This document shows, in pieces, positions 1 to 9,445 of a stretch of 64,000 nt of DNA. Under the pieces are notes generated by a model, which saw nothing but the letters and a program-made list of their open reading frames with translations, searched no databases and was not told the origin of the DNA. Each line of letters starts with the position of its first letter. The first letter of the stretch is position 1. Source of the DNA: Nitrospiraceae bacterium (GTDB taxonomy: Bacteria > Nitrospirota > Nitrospiria > Nitrospirales > UBA8639); NCBI GenBank assembly GCA_020632635.1, contig JACKFE010000002.1:496001-560000 (forward strand), given 5' to 3'. The position numbers were made by a program, and so were the translations under genes.

Positions 1-432
1 GGGTATGTGTACGTGATTGCCATCGATGGGTCAGGATGGGCGCAAGGTATTTTCCCGCCCCCGACTTCACCATTGGCCAATCCTGTGAAGGCGGGGCAAC
101 AGTACGTTCTACCGGAAGGCAATAATTGGTTCAGCCTCGATCAATATAAAGGCATTGAAACACTCTTCTTCGTCGCCTCACCGGAAAAACGTGATGACAT
201 CGAAGAAGTACTCCAAAGCATCACCGGGCGCGAGAGGCCTGCCTCGGAAAACCCGCAACAAGTCACCAAAGTGGCGATGGTTCCATATGGGGTGGGAGGG
301 GCCAGGCCGGGGAAAACCCCATTCAATGTGAAATCAGGGACCGATCAGGATCAGACCATTATTCCAACGAGTTATCTGGCACAACAAGCTGGACAGGATC
401 TTCGGTTGACCCGATGGTTCCGCCATGAATAA
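1..432 (+). CDS. DUF4384-type protein, C-terminal part (5' end outside window)
   Basis: This is the last 143 residues of a protein whose start lies before the window; the frame is open from base 1. It matches the end of the next gene almost residue by residue, sharing the blocks WAQGIFP, NPVKAGQQY, LPEGNNWFSLDQ, KGIETxFF, ITGRER and the terminal RWFRH. That block is what I recognise as the DUF4384 domain, a beta-rich domain often seen in exported or caspase-associated bacterial proteins. The function is not known. Together with the gene at 486 it forms a tandem duplicate pair separated by 53 bp, probably one transcript. The family assignment is by recall; the homology between the two copies is directly visible. 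Confidence 0.85.
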   Translation, partial: GYVYVIAIDGSGWAQGIFPPPTSPLANPVKAGQQYVLPEGNNWFSLDQYKGIETLFFVASPEKRDDIEEVLQSITGRERPASENPQQVTKVAMVPYGVGGARPGKTPFNVKSGTDQDQTIIPTSYLAQQAGQDLRLTRWFRHE

Positions 433-485
433 GGTCAATTGTTGGTGATCCCCTCGAAAACACGAAAAAACGGAACGGCACGGTT

Positions 486-1889
486 ATGACACGATCCCCC
501 ATTGCCTCTCGTCTGACGCCCCTGTTACTCGCAAGCCTTCTGAGCGGATGTGCGGCTTTGCCCTTTATCATTCCACCGCTGGTGGAGTTCGGTGCGAACC
601 TTCTGTCAACGGCGGCGACCAATTATGGAGAATCCCACCAGCAAAACATGCAAAACCTGCTGACGTCGCTTCGTCAGACGACTAACCCCTCTTATACCCC
701 GGGGATTGTGACCGATCCATACGGACAGGGTGGATATGGACAAACCGGATATCCCAACCAGGATTATCCTGATCAACAAGGATATGGCGGCTATCAAACC
801 TATCCTTCCTCACCGGCTTATGGTCAACAACCCTATGATCCCTATCAAGGTCAACAACCGGGCTACGGGGGAGGCACACCCTATCCAACGGACCCGTACG
901 CCAGCCAAGGTCAACCGGTTGATCCCTCTTTCGGTTCTCCGATCTATCCTGGCCAACAGGCCTCTGCACCGGGATATCCTGTAAATCCGCAACCCTCGTA
1001 CCCTCAACAAGGTGAGGCAGGCAGTGGCTATCCGGGATACCAAAATTCTTATCCGAACCAGCCACAGTATCCGAATCAACCGGCGTATCCCAATAACCAA
1101 AATCCCTATCCACAACAGCCCTATATTGAACAGGGCCAACCCTACCCAGGGACTTCATACCCGACCAACCCGCCGACGCAACCCTCTTACAACCCGTATG
1201 ACCATGCAGGACTGTCTTCGCCATCTGGATATCCAAATCAACCCACTGAGTCCCTGGAAAATCCGATACCGAGCGAGACTCAACCGGTTCAGCCTGCTGC
1301 GGAGCCCATCAGTTTGGACGTGCTGCTCGTCAAAAAACACCTGGTCAATGGCGTTCAGTCGTATCTTCCGATCAAAGACGGAGACGTACTTATGGACGGG
1401 CGCGGAAACCCGCAAGCCGGCGATAAGTTCCGTGTCATGTTCCGCCCCCACCAAGATGGCTACGTGTACGTGATCGCCGTGGATGGGTCGGCCTGGGCAC
1501 AGGGGATCTTTCCTTCCGCCTCCACGCCATTCGCGAACCCTGTCAAAGCCGGGCAGCAATACATCTTGCCCGAAGGCAACAACTGGTTCAGTCTCGATCA
1601 ATTCAAGGGCATTGAAACCATCTTTTTTGTCACTTCTCCGGCACCCCGGAAAGATATCGAAGACATTCTCACGACCATCACCGGACGCGAACGGAGTCCG
1701 CTTGAAAAACCTCAGGCCGTCAGCGAACCCGCCATCGTGCCACATGGCTATTCCGGAACGAGACCCGGAAATTCACCATTTGCCGTACAAACTTCGACTC
1801 AGCAAAAACACGAACTGCTCCCAACCACCTATTTCGTCCAAACCGCCGGCGAAGACCTCCGCATCACCCGTTGGTTCAGACATCAGTAA
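486..1889 (+). CDS. Lipoprotein with Pro/Gln/Tyr/Gly-rich region and C-terminal DUF4384 domain
   Basis: The 467-residue protein begins with a short basic n-region, a hydrophobic core and the lipobox LLSGC with the lipidation cysteine near residue 22, so it should be an outer- or inner-membrane lipoprotein. Residues of about 75-260 are low complexity, built from loose repeats of the YPNQP/GYPxQ type, and are probably a disordered extended spacer. Residues of about 275-467 form the DUF4384 domain shared with the upstream neighbour. A role as a surface-anchored ligand or interaction module on a long tether is inference. The ATG start gives an intact signal sequence. The repeat region also opens long false frames on both strands. 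Confidence 0.88.
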   Translation: MTRSPIASRLTPLLLASLLSGCAALPFIIPPLVEFGANLLSTAATNYGESHQQNMQNLLTSLRQTTNPSYTPGIVTDPYGQGGYGQTGYPNQDYPDQQGYGGYQTYPSSPAYGQQPYDPYQGQQPGYGGGTPYPTDPYASQGQPVDPSFGSPIYPGQQASAPGYPVNPQPSYPQQGEAGSGYPGYQNSYPNQPQYPNQPAYPNNQNPYPQQPYIEQGQPYPGTSYPTNPPTQPSYNPYDHAGLSSPSGYPNQPTESLENPIPSETQPVQPAAEPISLDVLLVKKHLVNGVQSYLPIKDGDVLMDGRGNPQAGDKFRVMFRPHQDGYVYVIAVDGSAWAQGIFPSASTPFANPVKAGQQYILPEGNNWFSLDQFKGIETIFFVTSPAPRKDIEDILTTITGRERSPLEKPQAVSEPAIVPHGYSGTRPGNSPFAVQTSTQQKHELLPTTYFVQTAGEDLRITRWFRHQ

Positions 1890-2158
1890 AAGATTTCACA
1901 TCTTCATACTAACTCCCTGCAATAGGAATGTGAGTAAGTACGGTGATCATTTCGGAATCGAATAACGACTTCGATAAAAAAGGCAACGAACCGCAGGCTG
2001 CACCGACACGCCTGACGACCAACGTGTTTTGTTCTTCACCTTATAAAAAGGCAGGATGAACTCATGTGTAGACGGTCTCTCTCTCCCCTTGTTCGAAATA
2101 CCTCCAAAAAGAGGCGATCCGCCAGACTCTCCTCGCGATCATCACGATCCTCACGATT

Positions 2159-4351
2159 TTGTGGATGCCTGGACTTCAGGCGTCGGCCTCGGCACAAACA
2201 CCATTTGAACAAGCGTGTTTCAATGCCATTCAAGGCAAAATTCCTTGGTCACGAGAGGGATCAACCACGTGGCATCCGCCTAACCTGGAGACGTTGTGCC
2301 GTGGGGTCAGTCATTACCAAGCCCGCATCCTCTGCTTCCAAAATGGCATCGCCGGACACAACGATTGGAGACGAGCGACCCAGGAATGTCAGAACGTCGG
2401 CATCGCGACCGCCTCGGAACAAGCCTGCTTCAACGCCGTCCAGAATAAAATCCCCTGGTCACGAAATGGATCAACGGCATGGAGTCCGTTGAACGTCGAG
2501 GCATTATGCCGCGGAGTCGACAACCACTCGGCCCGCATCACCTGCTTTCAGAACGGTATCGCCGCACACAACGACTGGAACCGGGCGACAAAAGAATGTC
2601 AAAGCGTCGGAATCGCCGCCGCAATTCAACCAAAGGCGCCTGCGGTGCAGGCGCAGCCCCTACCAGGCATTCCCAGGCTCACACAACCACCGTCAGTGGG
2701 TGACACCATCAGCGCCAAGGACGATTTGGGCAACAGCCTAGGATGCCTGAGCATCAAGGGGCAGCCCTTGATGTCCGACGGGACGATCAATATCGTGACC
2801 CATTCGTCCTGTGACCTCAGGTGGGTGAATAACAACAACCGTGTCCAGACTTCCATCAACCGGGAGGCCTATTGCCTGGATATCAGTCCCCAGAAGGCCG
2901 GCCCCGGATGGGGTGGGCAGAACATCATCGCCGCCCCGTGCCATGATACCCCAAGCCAGAAATGGCAGTATGAAAATCTCAAAGACTTGGTTTCGACCTA
3001 CAACGGCGCCAAGATCTTTCTGTTTGTGGACGTCAGGTACGGCCGCAACGACGTGGCTGGATGGTCAAGCGGGCGCTTTCGTTGGTCTGCCAGCATACTC
3101 AGCAAACCCTACTATGTTCCTATGCTCAATGGCGTGATTGGACAGCCTCAAGACGATGGATCGATCCTTTATCCAAACAAGGATGGAAGTTATGTCAAAC
3201 GGTTACCGAATGGGGTACTCCAAAACTTTTCAGCTCCTCCGGGTTTTCGTCCCTTCAGCTTGATCACTCAACATGAAAAGTCCCCACAAATCAAACATGT
3301 CATGCAACTGGTAACGACCATCAAGTCTGGGGACTCGACGGTGGTAGACACGAACATCAAAGGGTTCGTAGAGGCTTTTAATTCCCGTGGCGAAATCGGT
3401 GATTACGACCATCCCAGCGGAATCACGATGACACCACGAGGGCGATTAGTGTTTGCCATGGCCAGGGGTGGCCAAAGCCACTCCAATTATGGAGTATTGA
3501 TTTACAGCTCTCCGAATATTTTGAATGACTCCTCACCCACGTGGGAGATGAAGGAAGTACTGGGTTGGCATCCAAACAGCATACAAGCCGTTGGAGAAAT
3601 CGTCGTGGTCTCTCACCGGGTACATGACGGTTCAACGACTATCGACTTCTTTCTGCTTCCAACCCCAGGAGTCAGCGAAGGCTTCCAACACCTTCACTAT
3701 CTATCGAAGGACAGCACAAATAATCCCTTGCCTGGTGGAGAAGCGGTCGGCCTCACCTACAATGAAAAGGAAGAACGGTTTTATCTGGCAATCGGTGACG
3801 GATCCGTGACCGGCAATCCGATGGGAAATCTATCCGTCTACCGTACCGAAGTGGGAGAAAGTCTCTTAAATAGCCGCACCCGTTTTACCCCTTGGGGTCA
3901 ATGGGCCACATATGAATTCTCGAATTCGGGGCAGGGCAACCACCTCGTTACCGATACCGAAGGAAAGATGTATTCACTCGCCACGCTCAGCAGTCATGAC
4001 CAGCCATCCAATGGAGAAATCGCGAAATGGTGCGGAACAGGGCATTTTTCGGCGCAATTCAAGGATCATCTGGTAGCTGTGCCCTATAGACTTCCCCATG
4101 GGAGTACCTACCATTCCACGGTAGGGATTACGCAGAATCAATGCATTACCCACAGACCCTCATGGCGATTTGGGGGTGGTGTCGCCCCTCTGCCGGATGG
4201 TTCTATGGTCGCCCTTTGGGCGGGACGATGGAATGTCTTGTTCGAAAATCTAGCCGGCTTAATTGCAGGGGCGGACAGCGGTACATTTGGCAACAGTTTT
4301 GTTTTCTCGGACGATGATTTCGAATATGCCTACCAAATCCTGCGTCCTTGA
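2159..4351 (+). CDS. Secreted protein: two Cys-rich repeats, ricin-like region and propeller-like C-terminal half
   Basis: The open frame starts at a TTG inside what reads as a signal peptide (core IITILTILW, cleavage after ASASA), so the true start should be upstream. The n-region and ATG at 2064, with AGG upstream, lie in another frame; one extra A in the A5 run at 2106-2110 would join them. After the signal come two tandem repeats of about 65 residues (PFEQACFNAIQ... and SEQACFNAVQ...), each with an NxxxLCRGV block, an RIxCFQNGIA block, NDW and a final ATxEC. A ricin-B-like stretch follows with CLxI, CDLRW and QKWQY. The C-terminal 330 residues look like a beta-propeller, with several GxxxxVVVSHR- and GLTYNEKEE-like strands. 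The function is unknown; binding of extracellular glycans is a guess. Confidence 0.7.
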   Translation: MWMPGLQASASAQTPFEQACFNAIQGKIPWSREGSTTWHPPNLETLCRGVSHYQARILCFQNGIAGHNDWRRATQECQNVGIATASEQACFNAVQNKIPWSRNGSTAWSPLNVEALCRGVDNHSARITCFQNGIAAHNDWNRATKECQSVGIAAAIQPKAPAVQAQPLPGIPRLTQPPSVGDTISAKDDLGNSLGCLSIKGQPLMSDGTINIVTHSSCDLRWVNNNNRVQTSINREAYCLDISPQKAGPGWGGQNIIAAPCHDTPSQKWQYENLKDLVSTYNGAKIFLFVDVRYGRNDVAGWSSGRFRWSASILSKPYYVPMLNGVIGQPQDDGSILYPNKDGSYVKRLPNGVLQNFSAPPGFRPFSLITQHEKSPQIKHVMQLVTTIKSGDSTVVDTNIKGFVEAFNSRGEIGDYDHPSGITMTPRGRLVFAMARGGQSHSNYGVLIYSSPNILNDSSPTWEMKEVLGWHPNSIQAVGEIVVVSHRVHDGSTTIDFFLLPTPGVSEGFQHLHYLSKDSTNNPLPGGEAVGLTYNEKEERFYLAIGDGSVTGNPMGNLSVYRTEVGESLLNSRTRFTPWGQWATYEFSNSGQGNHLVTDTEGKMYSLATLSSHDQPSNGEIAKWCGTGHFSAQFKDHLVAVPYRLPHGSTYHSTVGITQNQCITHRPSWRFGGGVAPLPDGSMVALWAGRWNVLFENLAGLIAGADSGTFGNSFVFSDDDFEYAYQILRP

Positions 4352-4558
4352 TGCAAAACTCGAATGTCAGCCCCTGCTTCTGCAGCACCCATTGGGTAAG
4401 GCAAGAGCACGATTGGGGCTCTTTCAATTGGGAGGACAAGTATTGCCACCAACTCATTGTTTAACAGAATTTATCTAAAATACAACAAGCACCTGTCGTC
4501 AAGATGAGTGAACGAACGGAACCCTTTAAACCTATTTCAGTCAGAAGGAACGAGGTAA

Positions 4559-5058
4559 GTGGAGGAAATTAATTGCAATAGCTGGGAGGAGTTTGAAGAG
4601 AAGGGTTCAGCTCTCTCATACCTGCGGTCACATCTCTAACCGAAAAACCTTGGGTACTTGAAGAATATTCCTCTGATGATGCGGCCAGACCTCAGCCTCC
4701 TCCCGGCTACGAATTCATGGTATATCTTCGGCACCATGGCTTTCCTTCACCGCTCTTAGATTGGACTCAATCCCCTTATGTTGCCGCCTTTTTTGCATTT
4801 CGGTCTAAACCAACCCCCACAGATGAGGATAGGAATGTCGCGATCTATTCCTATGTAGAATACCCTGAAGGCGAGAAAAGGGTTTCTGGGCATACGGCTT
4901 CATTAGTTGGACTTGGGCCCTATATTTTGACTCATAAAAGACATTACACCCAACAATGCGAATACACCATTTGCAAAAAAGATGTAGACCAAAATTATGT
5001 CTATTGCCCCCACGAGGAAGCCTTTTCTAGAAATACCGAAAGCCAAGACCACCTGTAG
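4559..5058 (+). pseudogene. FRG-domain protein, degraded
   Basis: A GTG at 4559 opens a frame reading NSWEEFEEKGSALSYLRSHL, which resembles the start of FRG-domain proteins. That frame breaks, and the domain resumes about 100 bp later in another frame with EEYSSDDAARP and then the characteristic block HHGFPSPLLDWTQSPYVAAF (about 4732-4791). The arginine-glycine core of the domain, which should lie between the two parts, is missing, and the reading stops early at 5058 after the EEAF segment. FRG domains occur in phage-related and defence-related proteins of unclear activity. This copy has at least one frameshift or deletion and should be inactive. No mobile-element end is visible beside it. 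Confidence 0.65.
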
Positions 5059-5325
5059 GCCAAAGCCTTCGATTGGTCGGGGCATTCCTTCAATCTGTTG
5101 GACATATTCTTTCTGCATCACCCTAATGCGTCTCTTCAAAATCCGCATATTTCTTGCCTATCCTGGCTATTCTGTCTACACAGCATAAACTTTGCAAAGT
5201 ATCTCGTTAGGTTCTGACATATCATCGCCTGGAGTGACGAGGCACGGCCTGTCGCCTCCCTCGCGATACGTGAAACGAACAGAATATTCATTGCGGCTTC
5301 ATTAGAATCATGAGGAATCTCGGTC

Positions 5326-6867
5326 ATGATGGTACGGATTCAGATAGTGGTTGTCATGTTGGTGCTTTGGCCTCTGCACGCCGGGGCAGGCTTCACCTTC
5401 GATCATGTCGTGCAGAAAGCCAAACTCCTGGCGGAACAACCGTATGAAGCCCCTGTCCCGGTTTCGAAGTTTATGCGTGAATTGCCCTATGACGCCTATC
5501 AGGGCATTCGATTTAATCCGGACCGGAGTCTCTGGAAAGAGAGCCGATCGAATTTCCAGGTGATGTTCGTTCCACCAGGCCTGTATTACACCCATCCCGT
5601 GACCTTGAATGTCATTGATGCCGAAGGACCGCATACGCTCTCCTTCAAAAAAGCCGACTTTGTCTTTGCCGATCCCGAAGTCGAAAAACGCGTGCCGGCC
5701 GATCTGGGATATGCCGGATTCAAACTCACCTTTCCGTTAAATAAGAAAAACGAACAGAACCAGTTCTTGGTTTTCGCTGGCGGCAGTTATTTTCGAGGAG
5801 TCGGAAAAGACAACGTCTTTGGTCTTTCGGGACGGGGACTCGCGATCGATACCGGTCTCCCAAGCGGGGAAGAATTCCCCGCCTTCATTGAATTCTGGTT
5901 GGTGCGCCCCGCTCCGGAGGCCACGGACATGGAGGTCTATGGTTTGCTGGACAGCCCAAGCTTGAGCGGGGCTTACCGGTTCCATATTTTTCCGGGCAAT
6001 CCGACCACCATCAAAGTCCAGACCTTTCTTTTCCCCAAAAAAACCATCCAATTAGCGGGGATGGCCCCTCTGTCGAGCATGTTTTTTTACGGAGAAAACA
6101 CACCCCGACCGGCTGGAGAGTGGCGCCGGGAAGTGCATGACTCTGATGGATTGCAAATTCATGATGGGATGAGCGGCGAATGGCTCTGGCGCCCCTTGCT
6201 GAATCCGAATACGCTGGAAATGGACTTTTTTAGCACCCACAACGTTCAAGGGTTCGGCTTGCTGCAACGAGATGGGCAATTTTCTAATTATGAAGATCTA
6301 GGCACACATTATGAAAAGCGGCCAAGCGCCTGGGTGGAACCGCAAGGTGACTGGAAACAAGGAAAAATCACACTCGTTCAACTTCCCACGGCCGACGAAA
6401 CCCATGACAACATTGTCGCGTTTTGGTCACCCAACGGTCCCCTATCGCCAGGCACACCACTCGAACTGGCCTACCATGTAGGCTTTGGAAAAGGCGACAT
6501 CGCTCAGAACCCCTTGGCCGTGGCCATCAACACCTTTATCGGTGACGGCAATCGGATTGGTGGTGGGCACGTCCCACAAGCTTATCGCATGATCATCGAT
6601 TTTGCCGGTGGTCCACTGAGTAAGTTGCCCGAGCACGCTCCTATCAATGGCCAGGTGACTGCGTTGGAGGGAGGAGAAATTTTAGAGCATTTTGTGGAGT
6701 ATCATGAACCGGTCAAAGGGTGGCGATTATCCATCCTTGCCAAACCCGCTCATAAAAAACCGCTGCATGTTCGCGCATTCTTGAATACCGATTCGACAAC
6801 GTTGAGTGAAACCTGGACCTACCGGTTACCGCCCAACAATCACATTCTCGCCGAGGAAAAAGAATAA
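5326..6867 (+). CDS. opgG: Glucans biosynthesis protein G (periplasmic)
   Basis: OpgG/MdoG acts in the periplasm on the beta-glucan backbone of osmoregulated periplasmic glucans. The 513-residue length is normal for the family. A signal peptide (hydrophobic VVVMLVLWPLHAGAG) precedes FTFDHVVQKAKLLA, the typical start of the mature protein. Other family landmarks are PYDAYQGIRF, FQVMFVPPGLYY, ENTPRP and the GEWLWRPLLNP region near the middle. A GAGGA lies upstream of the ATG at 5326; a second ATG follows immediately. It is the first gene of an operon with a small ORF and opgH: its TAA shares one base with the next ATG. The assignment rests on both sequence landmarks and the neighbouring opgH. 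Confidence 0.93.
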   Translation: MMVRIQIVVVMLVLWPLHAGAGFTFDHVVQKAKLLAEQPYEAPVPVSKFMRELPYDAYQGIRFNPDRSLWKESRSNFQVMFVPPGLYYTHPVTLNVIDAEGPHTLSFKKADFVFADPEVEKRVPADLGYAGFKLTFPLNKKNEQNQFLVFAGGSYFRGVGKDNVFGLSGRGLAIDTGLPSGEEFPAFIEFWLVRPAPEATDMEVYGLLDSPSLSGAYRFHIFPGNPTTIKVQTFLFPKKTIQLAGMAPLSSMFFYGENTPRPAGEWRREVHDSDGLQIHDGMSGEWLWRPLLNPNTLEMDFFSTHNVQGFGLLQRDGQFSNYEDLGTHYEKRPSAWVEPQGDWKQGKITLVQLPTADETHDNIVAFWSPNGPLSPGTPLELAYHVGFGKGDIAQNPLAVAINTFIGDGNRIGGGHVPQAYRMIIDFAGGPLSKLPEHAPINGQVTALEGGEILEHFVEYHEPVKGWRLSILAKPAHKKPLHVRAFLNTDSTTLSETWTYRLPPNNHILAEEKE

Positions 6868-7115
6868 TGGCCTCCACACTTGCCGAACACACGCTTTCTA
6901 AAATATGCGATTATCTTTCGGCTATGGGGATATCCCTCACTCGGGACGTCACCCTGCACGCGCTCGCGCTGGTCGAAGAAGGCCTGGCATCCCAGACAAC
7001 GGACCCCGCCTCATTTGTCATGAAGCGAGTGAGGGAACACTTTGGAATTCACGACCTCACGCTTCCTCCTGCGGCCCCCCCCATCAAGCGGGGGAGTATG
7101 AGATTTGAACAATGA
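6867..7115 (+). CDS. Small hypothetical protein between opgG and opgH
   Basis: This 82-residue ORF overlaps the opgG stop by one base and the opgH start by four bases (ATGA), which is strong evidence that it is translated and coupled to both. It has no signal peptide or membrane segment. It is predicted to be mostly helical (LSKICDYLSAMGISL, HALALVEEGLAS, ASFVMKRVREHFGI), with a short proline-rich tail. I do not recognise a family. The position suggests a small cytoplasmic factor for OpgH, for example a regulator of its activity, but that is inference from overlap only. Confidence 0.75.
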   Translation: MASTLAEHTLSKICDYLSAMGISLTRDVTLHALALVEEGLASQTTDPASFVMKRVREHFGIHDLTLPPAAPPIKRGSMRFEQ

Positions 7116-9253
7116 AAACCCCTGACGCCCTATTCGAAACACTTCATCGTCCGGTCACCGCCGACGTGCCCACGAGCTGGAAACTCACGGCCTATTTCCG
7201 CCGGACCTTGCTCACCCTGCTGGTCTTCACGCAAACCGTGGTGGCGACCTCATACATGACCGCCGTCCTTCCCTACCACGGGGGAAATGTGGTGGAACTG
7301 GGCATCATCGCCCTATTTTTTCTTCTATTTGGGTGGATTTCGATCGGATTTTGGATTGGCATGTTCGGTTTTATCATCCGCATGTCCGGAGGCGACCCGC
7401 ATGCTCCGCTCGCCCGCCATCCCTTGACGGAACTGGAAACCCAACCGATGGCCCGCACAGCCGTCGTGATGCCGATCTATCATGAACCTATTGCCCGGAC
7501 CTTCGCCGGGATTCGCTCGGTGTATCGATCATTGGAGCAAACCGGACGGATTGAGCATTTTGATTTCTTCATTCTGTCCGACAGTCGAAACCCCGATGTC
7601 TGGTTGGCCGAACAAGCTAGCTGGCATCGGCTCTGTCAGGAATTGGGAGCGGACAACCGCCTATTTTACCGGCGACGATCTCTGAACCAACATTATAAAA
7701 GCGGGAATATTGCCGACTTTCTCCGTCGTTGGGGCCGGAACTATGACTATATGGTCGTACTTGATGCCGATAGTCTCATGGGTGGCGAGACCCTGGTCAA
7801 GATGGTGCAACTCATGCAAGCCGAACCACAAATGGGTATCCTGCAAACCAGTCCCACGTTGCTGAATGCCCGTTCGATGTTTGCTCGGGTTCAACAGTTC
7901 GCGAACCAAGTCTATGGCCCGTTATTTACGACGGGCTTAGCCTCGCTTCAACTGGGTGAAGCAGTCTACTGGGGTCATAATGCGATCATGCGCACGCAGG
8001 CCTTCATGCGGCATGGGGGACTGAAACGACTCAACGGGCCAGGGCTCTTCCACGGCCCGATTCTTAGTCACGATTTTGTGGAAGCCGCCTTGATGGGGCG
8101 CGCAGGATATGAGGTGTGGCTCGAGCCTGATTTATTGAACAGCTATGAAGAATCCCCTCCGACCTTAGTCGATGATTTGCAGCGCGATAAACGGTGGGCC
8201 AAAGGGAATCTGCAACATCTTTGGGTCATGCTCTTTGAGCCACGATTACGTCTGGCTCACCGCATGGCTTTCTTGAACGGAATTATGTCCTATCTCGCCT
8301 CTCCGTTATGGTTGGCCTTTCTAACCCTGACCACCATCGAGGCGGCTCGTCTCGTCCTGTATCCCATCGACTATTTTCCCGAACCCCATAGCTTATTTCC
8401 TCTGTGGCCTGAATGGAATCCGGATTGGGCGATCGGACTGGCCGGCAGTACGTTCTTCCTGTTGTTTGTGCCAAAAGTTTTGGCCATCATCGATGTGGCG
8501 CGGAGTCGTCGACGGAAGCACCATGGTGGCCTGATCCGGCTACTGGCCAGTGTCTTCTTGGAAATTTTTGTCTCATCTTTGTTGGCCCCCATTCGCATGC
8601 TGGCGCATACTCGCTTTGTTCTGGAATCCTTGCTCAACGTAACATTGCGGTGGGCTGGACAGAATCGGACGGATGAGACCAGCTGGTGGGCCGCCATTCT
8701 TCATCAAGCGCCTGGCACATTGATTGCGGGGTCCTGGGCTGCCTTCGCCTTTTGGCTTGATGACATGTTTTTATATTGGTCCTTGCCGGTAGCCGTGCCG
8801 TTGATCCTTGCGGCACCCACTTCGGTGTTTCTCAGCCGGGTTGGCCCCGGCGACTGCCTGAAACGTTGGAAATTTTGTCTGGTGCCGGAGGAACAGCATG
8901 GTTCACCCTTATTGAGCGGGATGAACGGAAAACCATCAACGGGACCAGAGGTCTCCAGTTCATCCTCTCCCTCGGTACAAGCCATCATCGACCCTGTCCT
9001 CAATCAGGTGCACCAAGCCTTGGCTCATGCCCATCGAGGTGGAAAAAAACAGGAAATGATCCTGGCACTTCGCAATCGATGTTTTCAAAATGGTCCATAC
9101 GCCCTGACCCCAAAAGAGCTCAGTCATCTCGTCCGAGACCGAGCCAGCCTGCAATGGCTGCACGAACAGGCCTGGCAGGCCTTACCCGACTCCTACTGGG
9201 GCAAAGCCCTTCAACGTCATTTCCACCACCGAACAGAATTGGCGATCAACTAA
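7112..9253 (+). CDS. opgH: Glucans biosynthesis glucosyltransferase H (inner membrane)
   Basis: OpgH/MdoH is the membrane glucosyltransferase that polymerises UDP-glucose into the linear glucan and moves it to the periplasm. The protein has 713 residues, two N-terminal membrane segments (about 30-90), a family 2 glycosyltransferase domain beginning VVMPIYHEP, the motif LDADSLM near residue 215, and the acceptor-site motif QRDKRWAKGN near residue 356 (the QxxRW type). Four or more further membrane segments follow (about 385-570). It overlaps the 82-residue ORF by four bases. It is slightly shorter at the N-terminus than enterobacterial MdoH, and no DegV or opgC-like modification gene follows. 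Confidence 0.93.
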   Translation: MKTPDALFETLHRPVTADVPTSWKLTAYFRRTLLTLLVFTQTVVATSYMTAVLPYHGGNVVELGIIALFFLLFGWISIGFWIGMFGFIIRMSGGDPHAPLARHPLTELETQPMARTAVVMPIYHEPIARTFAGIRSVYRSLEQTGRIEHFDFFILSDSRNPDVWLAEQASWHRLCQELGADNRLFYRRRSLNQHYKSGNIADFLRRWGRNYDYMVVLDADSLMGGETLVKMVQLMQAEPQMGILQTSPTLLNARSMFARVQQFANQVYGPLFTTGLASLQLGEAVYWGHNAIMRTQAFMRHGGLKRLNGPGLFHGPILSHDFVEAALMGRAGYEVWLEPDLLNSYEESPPTLVDDLQRDKRWAKGNLQHLWVMLFEPRLRLAHRMAFLNGIMSYLASPLWLAFLTLTTIEAARLVLYPIDYFPEPHSLFPLWPEWNPDWAIGLAGSTFFLLFVPKVLAIIDVARSRRRKHHGGLIRLLASVFLEIFVSSLLAPIRMLAHTRFVLESLLNVTLRWAGQNRTDETSWWAAILHQAPGTLIAGSWAAFAFWLDDMFLYWSLPVAVPLILAAPTSVFLSRVGPGDCLKRWKFCLVPEEQHGSPLLSGMNGKPSTGPEVSSSSSPSVQAIIDPVLNQVHQALAHAHRGGKKQEMILALRNRCFQNGPYALTPKELSHLVRDRASLQWLHEQAWQALPDSYWGKALQRHFHHRTELAIN

Positions 9254-9445
9254 CCGTTCGCGTTGTACTCATGCGCCACAATGCCACAGCTTGAGAACTC
9301 CACGGGTATGAATGAACATTCTCGTACAGTGGACTTACGGAGCACCGGAATCCGGCACTCCGTTCTATCGTCCAATACTCATCAAGCAGGATGGATGCTC
9401 GACGTTTTTCAATAACCCTTGCCGACCGTTCCTGCCAAGCTGCCC

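Noticed and set aside
1155..1745. Long frames on the opposite strand of the DUF4384 lipoprotein
   Set aside because: They are shadows produced by the repetitive Pro/Gln-rich region; composition is not protein-like.
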